Notes under the pieces: generated by a model | What the model was told of the DNA's origin: nothing | What the model saw: the letters and a program-made list of their open reading frames with translations, nothing else | The model's database searches: none | Position numbers and translations under genes: made by a program | Assembly (NCBI RefSeq): GCF_001618865.1 | Contig: NZ_CP015136.1 | Coordinates: 2,453,001 to 2,517,000 of the forward strand | DNA length: 64,000 nucleotides | Source of the DNA: Luteitalea pratensis | Lineage (GTDB): Bacteria; Acidobacteriota; Vicinamibacteria; Vicinamibacterales; Vicinamibacteraceae | Reading direction: 5' to 3' | In this document: positions 34,630-42,224 of the stretch, piece by piece | How positions within the stretch are numbered: position 1 is the first letter of the stretch | How the letters are laid out: each line of letters opens with the position of its first letter

Positions 34630-34857
34630 CTATGGCTTGGTCGTGGTCTTCTTGTTGGTGGACTGGGTCGTCGCCGTAGTCGAGCCGGTCTTCTCCTTCT
34701 CCTTGTGGGCCTTCTTGTCCTTCGAATGGTGCTTGGTGGTGTCGGCTTTCTCGGTGGTCGTGGGCGGTGTCGCGGGCTTGCTTGATTGCGGGGCAGCCGA
34801 GGCGCTGGCCGCAATGGCCAGGAGCCCGAACGTGGTGGCGAGCAGGGAGCGGCGCAT
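34630..34857 (-). CDS. small secreted Lys/Thr-rich cationic protein
   Basis: 75 residues from the ATG at 34857: signal peptide RRSLLATTFGLLAIAASASAA (about residues 2-22), then a low-complexity mature part rich in Lys, Thr and Ser (KHHSKDKKAHKEKEK, NKKTTTKP). No folded domain is evident. It lies 52 nt upstream of the AcvB-like gene in the same direction and may be the first gene of that operon. The composition rather than the sequence is conserved in such proteins, so homology cannot be claimed. The opposite strand also has an open frame, but without export signal or ribosome-binding site. Confidence 0.5.
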   Translation of the reverse strand: MRRSLLATTFGLLAIAASASAAPQSSKPATPPTTTEKADTTKHHSKDKKAHKEKEKTGSTTATTQSTNKKTTTKP

Positions 34858-35036
34858 GACGATGACTCGGTATCTGCCGCGCGAGTTCGATGACGGACGC
34901 TGGCGCGGCATGCAGCGTTCTGTCAAGACCATACGTGCCACCGCCTTTCACCACGATGTCGTGACGATTACAGTTGTGAAAGATAGACGCGGCATCCAGT
35001 AGGCTCATCCGGACAGCCGGTTCCACTCGATCGCCC

Positions 35037-35100
35037 CGTCGACCTGAAGGTCGACGGCTACAACCCGGAAAGCCGTAGGCGTCGACCTTCAGGTCGACGC
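35037..35100. repeat. REP-like palindrome pair (CTAC / GTAG, back to back)
   Basis: CGTCGACCT, GA, AGGTCGACG followed by GCTAC (CTAC at 35058-35061), then 13 bp, then GTAG at 35075-35078 followed by a perfect 10-bp stem GCGTCGACCT / AGGTCGACGC (35079-35100). It is upstream of the dehydratase gene. Confidence 0.8.
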
Positions 35101-35141
35101 GCTCGTGGCATCATCGGGCGCCATCAGCATGGGGAGAGCGC

Positions 35142-36869
35142 ATGGCAGAGCAGAAGAAGGGCGCGCGCCGCAGCACGGCGTGGTTCAGCGGCATCGACCG
35201 CAACACGTTCATCCACCGCAGCTGGATGAAGAACCAGGGACATCCCGACCACGTCTTCGACGGGCGTCCGATCATTGGCATCTGCAACACCTGGTCGGAG
35301 CTGACGCCATGCAACGCGCACCTGCGTGACCTGGCCGAGCACGTCAAGCACGGCGTTTACGAAGCCGGCGGCTTTCCGCTCGAGTTCCCGGTCATGTCGC
35401 TCGGCGAGACGCAGTTGCGGCCCACCGCGATGCTCTTCCGTAACCTCGCGAGCATGGACGTCGAGGAATCGATCCGCGGCAACCCGCTCGACGGCGTCGT
35501 GCTGCTCGTCGGCTGCGACAAGACGACACCGGCGTGCGTGATGGGCGCGGCGAGCGTGGACCTGCCGACCATCGTGCTGTCGGGCGGTCCGATGCTGAAC
35601 GGCAAGTTCCGCGGCCACGACATCGGCTCGGGCACCCACGTCTGGAAGTTCAGCGAGGAGGTCCGCTGCGGGAACATGTCGCCGGAGGACTTCCGCGATG
35701 CCGAAGCCGGCATGAGCCGCTCGGCCGGCCACTGCATGACCATGGGCACGGCGTCGACGATGGCGTGCCTGGTGGAAGCGCTCGGCCTGGCGTTGCCGAC
35801 CAACGCCGCGATCCCCGCCGTCGATGCGCGTCGATCCAGGCTCGCCCACCTTGTGGGCAATCGCATCGTCGCGATGGTGGAGGCGGATCTCAAGCCGTCA
35901 CAGGTGCTCACGCGCAAGGCATTCGAGAACGCGGTGCGTGCCGTCAACGCCGTCGGTGGCTCGACCAATGCAGTGATTCACCTGCTGGCGATCGCGGGGC
36001 GTGTCGGCATCGAGTTCTCGCTCGAGGACTGGGATCGCCTCGGCCGCGAGGTGTCGTGCCTCGTGGATCTGATGCCATCCGGCCGCTTCCTGATGGAGGA
36101 CTTCTACTATGCGGGCGGTCTGCCCGCCGTTCTGCGCGAACTCGGCGACCTCGTTCACCGCGACGCGATCACCGTGACCGGTCGGACGATGGGCGAACTC
36201 ATCGCGGATGCCCCCTGTTACAACGAGGAGGTCATCAGGCGACGGACCAATCCCGTGGTGCCCGACAGCGGCATCGCGGTGCTGACCGGCAACCTCAGCC
36301 CGGACGGCGCGATCATCAAGCCGGCGGCGGCCAGTCCGCACTTGCTGCGGCACACCGGCCGCGCGATGGTGTTCGAGGACATCGACGACTTCTACGCGCG
36401 CATCGACGCGCCGGATCTCGACGTGGACGCCAACAGCGTGCTGGTGTTGAAGCTGTGCGGGCCCCGCGGCTACCCCGGCATGCCGGAAGTCGGCAACATG
36501 CCGCTGCCGCCGAGGTTGCTGCGCGAGGGCGTCACGGACATGGTCCGCATCTCGGATGCGCGGATGTCGGGCACCGCGTACGGCACCGTCGTCCTCCACG
36601 TCGCGCCCGAAGCGGCGGTCGGAGGTCCTCTCGCGCTCGTCACGACCGGTGACCTGATCGAACTCGACGTCCCGGCCCGCCGACTGTCGTTGCTCGTGGA
36701 CGACGAGGAACTCGCGCGCCGGCGGGCGGCCTGGCAACCGCCGCCGCCGATCGTCGACCGCGGTTACGTGAAGCTGTACGTGGAGCACGTGACCCAGGCC
36801 AACGAAGGCGCCGACCTCGACTTCCTGAAGGGCGGCAGCGGAGCAGCCGTGCCGAGGCACTCCCATTAG
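35142..36869 (+). CDS. IlvD/Edd-family dehydratase, probably sugar-acid (arabonate/xylonate) dehydratase
   Basis: 575 residues of the Fe-S dehydratase family. Likely cluster cysteines occur in CNTWSELTPCN, GCDKTTPAC and TASTMACL. N-terminal SGIDRNTFIHRSWMKNQGHP and the C-terminal ISDARMSGTAYGTVVLHVAPEAA resemble L-arabinonate/D-xylonate dehydratases more than dihydroxy-acid dehydratase (IlvD) or 6-phosphogluconate dehydratase. It removes water from a sugar acid to give a 2-keto-3-deoxy acid. GGGGAGAG precedes the ATG. No other pentose-oxidation gene adjoins it, so substrate assignment is by sequence likeness only. Confidence 0.8.
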   Translation: MAEQKKGARRSTAWFSGIDRNTFIHRSWMKNQGHPDHVFDGRPIIGICNTWSELTPCNAHLRDLAEHVKHGVYEAGGFPLEFPVMSLGETQLRPTAMLFRNLASMDVEESIRGNPLDGVVLLVGCDKTTPACVMGAASVDLPTIVLSGGPMLNGKFRGHDIGSGTHVWKFSEEVRCGNMSPEDFRDAEAGMSRSAGHCMTMGTASTMACLVEALGLALPTNAAIPAVDARRSRLAHLVGNRIVAMVEADLKPSQVLTRKAFENAVRAVNAVGGSTNAVIHLLAIAGRVGIEFSLEDWDRLGREVSCLVDLMPSGRFLMEDFYYAGGLPAVLRELGDLVHRDAITVTGRTMGELIADAPCYNEEVIRRRTNPVVPDSGIAVLTGNLSPDGAIIKPAAASPHLLRHTGRAMVFEDIDDFYARIDAPDLDVDANSVLVLKLCGPRGYPGMPEVGNMPLPPRLLREGVTDMVRISDARMSGTAYGTVVLHVAPEAAVGGPLALVTTGDLIELDVPARRLSLLVDDEELARRRAAWQPPPPIVDRGYVKLYVEHVTQANEGADLDFLKGGSGAAVPRHSH

Positions 36870-36870
36870 G

Positions 36871-36966
36871 GAGGACGGAGGACGGAGGAGGGAGGACGGA
36901 GGACGGAGGAGGAAGTGCGGCCTGAGACGAACGCACAACGTTGAACGCCAAACGCTGACCGCCGTT
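36871..36966. repeat. two adjoining 7-bp arrays, units GAGGACG and AACGCCA
   Basis: GAGGACG twice, GAGGAGG, GAGGACG twice, GAGGAGG (36871-36912), then AACGCAC, AACGTTG, AACGCCA, AACGCTG, ACCGCCG (from 36930). Two unit families stand side by side. Confidence 0.8.
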
Positions 36967-36997
36967 AACAAGGCTTTCAGTGGAGGCGCTTTCAGGT

Positions 36998-37023
36998 GTA
37001 GGCGCCGACCTTCAGGTCGGCGC
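36998..37023. repeat. REP-like palindrome preceded by GTAG
   Basis: GTAG at 36998-37001, then a perfect 10-bp stem GCGCCGACCT, TC, AGGTCGGCGC. It differs from the 35079 copy by a compensatory pair of base changes in the stem. Confidence 0.75.
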
Positions 37024-37288
37024 TGACGCGTGGCGGCGTTCCCTTCGTCCGGGAACACCACCGCCCGTCGACGGCTCGCCGCGACATCGGCGACTCCCCA
37101 GGCCCTGGTCTGGCGCGGCATGCGCGCCGCGCAGGTCACGCAAGGTCCTGGCGCCTGCGCACTCGATGTACGGGCCGCGCGACCTCGAGGTCGGGCCGGA
37201 CGCGGTGACCGTACCGGTGACCCTGTCGGCAGGGGTTTCCCCCGTCGTCGCCCGTCGCCACGGCCCTTTCGTCGGGGACGGTCGGTTC

Positions 37289-37336
37289 TCAAGCGTCAAG
37301 CGTCAGGCGGGAACGGTCGTTAGGCGTTAGGCGTTA
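37289..37336. repeat. 7-bp tandem array, TCAAGCG changing to GCGTTAG
   Basis: Seven units in one register: TCAAGCG twice, TCAGGCG, GGAACGG, TCGTTAG, GCGTTAG, GCGTTAC. Confidence 0.75.
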
Positions 37337-37390
37337 CGTATTCTTGTGTCAGAAGCATCCTCCGGCCATTTACTCGCCCACAGATCCGCA

Positions 37391-37396
37391 TATCCT
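37391..37396 (+). promoter_or_regulatory. leaderless-type -10 box (TATCCT)
   Basis: TATCCT lies 6 nt before the ATG of the malic enzyme gene, with no Shine-Dalgarno. Confidence 0.45.
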
Positions 37397-37402
37397 TGAG
37401 CC

Positions 37403-39076
37403 ATGACGAGTCCCGCCTCGCCGGCCGACCTGTCCGCGTGGGGCGCCCCTCGGCAGCCCCGCGGCGCAGCGCTCCTGACCGATCCGCTCCTGAACAAGGG
37501 CACCGCGTTCACCGAACGCGAACGCGACGCGCTCGGCCTGCGTGGCCTGCTGCCGCCGCGAGTGTTCACCTTGGAGGAACAGGCGCAGCGGAGTCTCGCC
37601 TCCGTCGGTCGCAAGCCGGACGCGCTCGAGAAGTACATCTACCTGGCCAACCTCCAGAACCGGAACGAGATCCTGTTCTACCGGCTCGTGATGGACAACA
37701 TCGAGGAAATGGTCCCGCTGATTTACACGCCCACCGTCGGGCAGGCCTGCCTCGAGTACGGCGCCATCTACCGGCGGCCGCGCGGGCTGTTCCTCACGCT
37801 CCGTGATCGCGGCCGCATCGCCGAAGTGCTGCACCACTGGCCCCTCCAGGGCGTCCGTCTCATCGTCGTCACCGACGGCGAGCGCATCCTCGGGCTCGGG
37901 GATCTCGGCGCGCTGGGCATGGGCATCCCGGTCGGCAAGCTCTCGCTGTACACGGCCTGCGCCGGCGTGCATCCGTCGTACACGCTGCCCATCACGCTCG
38001 ACGTCGGCAGCGACAACCAGGAACTGCTCGACGGTCCGGTCTACATCGGCCTGCGGCAGAAGCGCGCGCGCGGAGCGGAGTACGACGCGTTCATCGAGGA
38101 GTTCGTGACGGCCGTGCGCACGGTGTTCCCGAAGGCGCTGCTGCAGTGGGAGGACTTCGGCAACACCAATGCGTTCCGGCTGCTCGGGCGGTATCGCAAG
38201 CAGTTGCCCAGTTTCAACGACGACATCCAGGGCACCGCGGCGGTGGCCCTCGCCGGCGTGATGGCGACGCTGCGGGTGACCGGCGGTACGCTCGCGCAGC
38301 AGCGGCTGCTGTTCCTCGGCGCGGGTGAAGCGGGGACGGGCATCGCTGATCTCTATGTCGCCGCGGCGATGTCGGAAGGCCTGAGCGAAACCGAGGCGCG
38401 GGCACGGTGCTGGTTCGTGGATTCGAAGGGCCTCGTGGTGAAGGCGCGCGACGGCGAGCTCGCCGACCACAAGCGCCCGTACGCGCACGAGCATCCGTTC
38501 ATCGCGACGCTGGGCGAGGCCGTTCGGACGCTGAAACCCACGGCGCTCATCGGCGTATCCGGCATGCCCCAGACATTCACCCAGCCCATCGTCGAGCAGA
38601 TGGCCGGGCTCAACCAGCGCCCGGTCGTGTTCGCGCTTTCCAACCCGACGTCCAAGGCGGAGTGCACCGCCGAACAGGCCTATGCATGGTCGGACGGGCG
38701 GGCGATCTTCGCGTCGGGAAGCCCGTTCCCCGAAGTGTCGTTCAAGGGACGACGCCACGTGCCCGGCCAGGGCAACAACATCTACATCTTCCCGGGCGTC
38801 GGGCTCGGCGCACTTGCCAGCGAGTCGCGCGAGGTCACCGACGCGATGTTCCTCGCGGCGGCCCGCACGCTCGCGGCCATGGTGGATCCCGCCGACCTCG
38901 AGCTCGGTCGCGTCTACCCCGCGCTCACGAAAATCCGCGACGTGTCGCTGCGCATCGCGGCGGCGGTCGCGGCCGAGGCCCACGACCTCGGACTGGCGCA
39001 GGCCGCGCGTCCGGACGACCTCGTCGCCGACATCCGCGCGCGCATGTTCGAGCCCGTGTACCGTGAGTACGCGTAG
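37403..39076 (+). CDS. NAD-dependent malic enzyme
   Basis: 557 residues, the length of the large SfcA/MaeA-type malic enzyme. It oxidatively decarboxylates malate to pyruvate with NAD(P)+. Conserved parts are the catalytic Tyr region MVPLIYTPTVGQAC, VVTDGERILGLGDLGALGMGIPVGKL, the metal site QWEDFGNTNAF and FNDDIQGTAAVALAG, and the nucleotide site FLGAGEAGTGIADL. The ATG at 37403 has the TATCCT box 6 nt before it. Confidence 0.95.
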   Translation: MTSPASPADLSAWGAPRQPRGAALLTDPLLNKGTAFTERERDALGLRGLLPPRVFTLEEQAQRSLASVGRKPDALEKYIYLANLQNRNEILFYRLVMDNIEEMVPLIYTPTVGQACLEYGAIYRRPRGLFLTLRDRGRIAEVLHHWPLQGVRLIVVTDGERILGLGDLGALGMGIPVGKLSLYTACAGVHPSYTLPITLDVGSDNQELLDGPVYIGLRQKRARGAEYDAFIEEFVTAVRTVFPKALLQWEDFGNTNAFRLLGRYRKQLPSFNDDIQGTAAVALAGVMATLRVTGGTLAQQRLLFLGAGEAGTGIADLYVAAAMSEGLSETEARARCWFVDSKGLVVKARDGELADHKRPYAHEHPFIATLGEAVRTLKPTALIGVSGMPQTFTQPIVEQMAGLNQRPVVFALSNPTSKAECTAEQAYAWSDGRAIFASGSPFPEVSFKGRRHVPGQGNNIYIFPGVGLGALASESREVTDAMFLAAARTLAAMVDPADLELGRVYPALTKIRDVSLRIAAAVAAEAHDLGLAQAARPDDLVADIRARMFEPVYREYA

Positions 39077-39096
39077 CCGACCAGCGACTTCGCACG

Positions 39097-39801
39097 TCAG
39101 AAGTCGACACCGACCGCGACGACCACGGTCGGCCGGGCGTCGTCGGGGTTGAAGACGTACAGTGTCGCGTCCACGCGCTTGAACGAGGCGCCGACGAGGA
39201 AACCGCGCTGGATGTCGCGCTCGCTCTGGTAGGCGCGCGTGCGCTGCGTCGCCATGCCGATACGAAGCCAGTCGACCGGGGCGACCGCCAGTTCGGACCA
39301 GTTGTAGAAGAACGAGTCGGACGAGTCGCCGGCGTCCAACACATACTCGCCTTCGCTCGCGAACTCGAGCTTCCACCAGCCGATCGCGCCCCGGTAGCCG
39401 GGCGCCATCCCCACCGTGTTGCCGAACACGGCGCCGACCATCGGCGTGAGTTCCCACCACACGGCCTTGCCACCCGCGAAGTTGCATCCGAACCACGCCG
39501 AGCCGGTGTCCTGATCCTCGTAGTTGTAGCGGGCCTCGATGTGGAGCCAGCCACGGTCGGCCGTGAACGAGGGCTGTGCGTAGTCGCGATCGTCCGGCAC
39601 GAAGTACCCGAACACCGACGCGGAGAACTCCCACTCGGGCGGCTTCGCACCCACCGGGTCCGGGGTCGTGGTGGGTGCGGGCATCACCGGCGTCTGGGCG
39701 AGCGTGGCACGGTCAGTCGCCAGCAAGGCGCTCGCGACAAGCACTGCTCGCACCCACGCAGCCGGACGAATGGATGCCACCCCGAGCGCGATCGTCGACA
39801 T
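39097..39801 (-). CDS. secreted outer-membrane-barrel-like protein
   Basis: 234 residues: signal peptide (about 1-35, ending ATLAQT) and a proline-rich linker before strands with alternating aromatic residues (EFSASVFGYFVPDDRDYAQP, WLHIEARYNYEDQDTGSAWFG, KAVWWELTPMVGAVFG) ending in VVVAVGVDF with a terminal Phe, as in outer-membrane barrels. The function is unknown; it could be a small porin-like or adhesion barrel. GAGAAGG is positioned before the ATG at 39801. Convergent with the malic enzyme. Confidence 0.7.
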   Translation of the reverse strand: MSTIALGVASIRPAAWVRAVLVASALLATDRATLAQTPVMPAPTTTPDPVGAKPPEWEFSASVFGYFVPDDRDYAQPSFTADRGWLHIEARYNYEDQDTGSAWFGCNFAGGKAVWWELTPMVGAVFGNTVGMAPGYRGAIGWWKLEFASEGEYVLDAGDSSDSFFYNWSELAVAPVDWLRIGMATQRTRAYQSERDIQRGFLVGASFKRVDATLYVFNPDDARPTVVVAVGVDF

Positions 39802-39947
39802 CCTTCTCGATGGCCTTTCGGTCTGTCGCACCCGTCGCGACTCAGCATGCACTGCACAGGATCCCCGCGGCGGTCGCGATTGAATCACGGAATGACCTCC
39901 ATTTGGGGCAGTGTTAATGTGGCGGCTCCGGCGGCACGGAGGTAACC

Positions 39948-42128
39948 ATGACGGACCGACGCGAGTTCCTGCAGTTGTCGGCCGCGGCGATGGCCGCGGC
40001 TGCGCTTCCATTCTCCACGCATGCGGCCGAGACGTCGGGCACCGGCTGGTACGACAAGCCGATGCGATGGGCACAGTTGACGCTCGTCGAGGACGACCCC
40101 GGCAAGTACGACCCGCAATTCTGGATCGATTACTTCAAGCGCACTCACTCCGACGCGACCTGCCTGTCGGCCGGCGGGTGCGTGGCCTACTACCCGACGA
40201 AGGTCCCGTTCCACCATCGCAGCAGGTTCCTTGGCGATCGCGACTCGTTCGGTGAGCTCGTTGCCGGCTGTCGCACGCTCGGGATGAACGTCATCGCGCG
40301 TACCGATCCACACGCCGCTCATCAGGACGTCCACGACGCGCATCCAGACTGGATCGCCGTGGACGCTCAGGGGCGCAGGCGCAAGCACTGGGCGGATCCG
40401 GAGCTCTGGGTCACCTGTGCGCTCGGCCCCTACAACTTCGAGTTCATGACCGAGGTCACCAGGGAAATCGTCTCGCTCTACAAGGTCGACGGCATCTTCA
40501 GCAACCGCTGGTCCGGCTCGGGCATGTGTTTTTGTGAACACTGCCAGGCGAACTTCAGGACGTTCTCCGGGCTCGATCTGCCGCGTACATCGAATCCTCA
40601 GGATCGGTCGCGCCGGCAGTACATCGTGTGGCACCAGCAGCGGCTCTTCGAGCTATGGCGATTGTGGGACGGCGAGATCAAGAAGATCAACCCCGCCGCC
40701 AGCTACATCGCCAACGCCGGCGGCGGCGCGCTGAGCGGCCTGGACATGAAGACCATCGGCGAACTCGCACCGACACTGTTCGCCGACCGCCAGGCACGGC
40801 GCGGTGTCATGCCGCCCTGGTCGAACGGGAAGAACGGCAAGGAGTACACGGCCACCATGGGCCGCAAGGCCATCGGCGGCATCTTCAGCATGGGCGTCGA
40901 GGAGCCCTACCGCTGGAAGGACTCGGTGCAGCACAGCGAGGAGATACGGCTGTGGGCCGTCGACGGCATCGCCCACAATCTCCGGCCATGGTTCACCAAG
41001 TTCAACGGCAAGGTCGTGGACGCGCGCTGGATGAAAGCCGTCGAGGACATCTACGTCTGGCACTGGCGCAACGAGCGGTATCTGCGCAACGAGCAGTCGC
41101 TGGCGCGTGTGGCGATGGTGTACTCGCAGCAGACCGCGTCCTACTACGGTGGCGACCGTGCCCAGGCCAGAGTCGAGGATCACGCGCTGGGCTTCTATCA
41201 TGCCCTGGTCCAGGCGCGGATCCCGTTCGACATGGTGCACGACCATCTGCTCGACGCCGCGCACGTTGGCCGATACCGGGCACTCATCCTGCCCAACATC
41301 GCCGCCCTTTCGGAGGCGCAGTGCCGCCAGCTCAGAGACTTCGTCGACAGCGGCGGCAGCATCGTTGCCACGCACGAGACATCGCTCTACGACGAGTGGG
41401 GCGTCCGCCGCGCCGACTTCGGCCTGGCGTCCGTGTTCGGCGCATCGTTGGCCGGCAAGCTCGATGCCGACGTCCACAACTCGTACCTGAACATCGACAA
41501 GGATTCCTCCGGTCGCTTCCATCCGCTGGTCCACGGACTCGAGGACGCAGGACGCATCATCAACGGCGTGCAATGGCTCCACACGCGACCGGCGCAGGCC
41601 GGATATGCCTCGCCGCTCACGCTGTTGCCGTCGTTCCCGGACCTGCCGATGGAGTCGGTGTACCCGAGGGTCGCGCACACCGATGTTCCAGGGGTGTACG
41701 CGCGCGAGGAAGGTCGAGGACGGGCCGTCTACTTCCCCTTCGATATCGATCGGACGTTCTGGGAGGTCCTCTCGCCAGACCACGGGCTGCTGTTGCGCAA
41801 CGCCGTCCGGTGGGCCTGCAACGAGGATCAACCACTCGTAGTGGAAGGCAAGGGCGTCCTCGACGTGTCGCTCTGGATGCAGAAGGACTCCATCGCTGCG
41901 CACCTGGTCAACCTGACCAATCCGATGATGATGAAAGGCCCCGTACAAGAGGTGATTCCTTCGCCGCCGCAGAAGGTCCGGATCCAGGTACCGGCGGGGC
42001 GGCGGGTGCGGAAGGTCAGCCTGCTCGTGAGCGACACGCCGGCACGCGCCGACATCTCAGGCCAGACGGTGACGCTCGAACTGGCGTCGGTCGATTTGCA
42101 CGAAGTCATCGCGCTGGATCTCGACTGA
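39948..42128 (+). CDS. Tat-exported glycoside-hydrolase-like protein with beta-galactosidase trimerisation-like domain
   Basis: 726 residues. A twin-arginine signal (TDRREFLQLSAAAMAAAA) leads into a TIM-barrel-like catalytic region (about 40-400) containing DGIFSNRWSGSGMCFCEHC and HWRNERYLRN. A class-I-amidotransferase-like fold typical of the trimerisation domain of GH42 enzymes follows (about 430-620; FDMVHDHLLDAAHVGRYRAL onward), and the protein ends in a small beta domain. Substrate unknown. GGAGG precedes the ATG at optimal spacing. It is upstream of a TonB-dependent receptor in the same direction, consistent with glycan capture and cleavage. Confidence 0.65.
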   Translation: MTDRREFLQLSAAAMAAAALPFSTHAAETSGTGWYDKPMRWAQLTLVEDDPGKYDPQFWIDYFKRTHSDATCLSAGGCVAYYPTKVPFHHRSRFLGDRDSFGELVAGCRTLGMNVIARTDPHAAHQDVHDAHPDWIAVDAQGRRRKHWADPELWVTCALGPYNFEFMTEVTREIVSLYKVDGIFSNRWSGSGMCFCEHCQANFRTFSGLDLPRTSNPQDRSRRQYIVWHQQRLFELWRLWDGEIKKINPAASYIANAGGGALSGLDMKTIGELAPTLFADRQARRGVMPPWSNGKNGKEYTATMGRKAIGGIFSMGVEEPYRWKDSVQHSEEIRLWAVDGIAHNLRPWFTKFNGKVVDARWMKAVEDIYVWHWRNERYLRNEQSLARVAMVYSQQTASYYGGDRAQARVEDHALGFYHALVQARIPFDMVHDHLLDAAHVGRYRALILPNIAALSEAQCRQLRDFVDSGGSIVATHETSLYDEWGVRRADFGLASVFGASLAGKLDADVHNSYLNIDKDSSGRFHPLVHGLEDAGRIINGVQWLHTRPAQAGYASPLTLLPSFPDLPMESVYPRVAHTDVPGVYAREEGRGRAVYFPFDIDRTFWEVLSPDHGLLLRNAVRWACNEDQPLVVEGKGVLDVSLWMQKDSIAAHLVNLTNPMMMKGPVQEVIPSPPQKVRIQVPAGRRVRKVSLLVSDTPARADISGQTVTLELASVDLHEVIALDLD

Positions 42129-42224
42129 TGTCCTGAACTTCCCGGCTGAGCTGTTGGCGGCCTGCAGCATCTGTTCCGGCGCTATCATTGCTGCTGCCTC
42201 TTACATGTTGTCCTGAGCGTCACC

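Larger units (their letters stand above)
36870..37402. other. intergenic region without a convincing gene
   Basis: 533 bp between the dehydratase and malic enzyme genes. It holds a GAGGACG heptamer array (36871-36912), a looser AACGCCA array (36930-36966), a REP-like palindrome (36998-37023), about 260 bp of ordinary GC-rich sequence with open but signal-less frames, and a further heptamer array (37289-37336). Confidence 0.6.

Noticed and set aside
34619-35002. Plus-strand 127-codon hydrophobic ORF opposite the Lys-rich gene
   Set aside because: Its Val/Leu/Phe-rich sequence is the mirror of Lys/Thr codons on the other strand; the minus-strand frame has a proper signal peptide.
37025-37290. 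Small ORFs between the dehydratase and malic enzyme genes
   Set aside because: Open frames on both strands lack start signals and give Arg/Gly/Pro-rich products without any fold-like pattern.
37370-39634. 754-codon minus-strand frame opposite malic enzyme
   Set aside because: Arg/His-rich shadow of the malic enzyme codons with no domain; other long antisense frames (8890-10737, 22686-24524, 24621-26507, 58198-59505) are rejected for the same reason.
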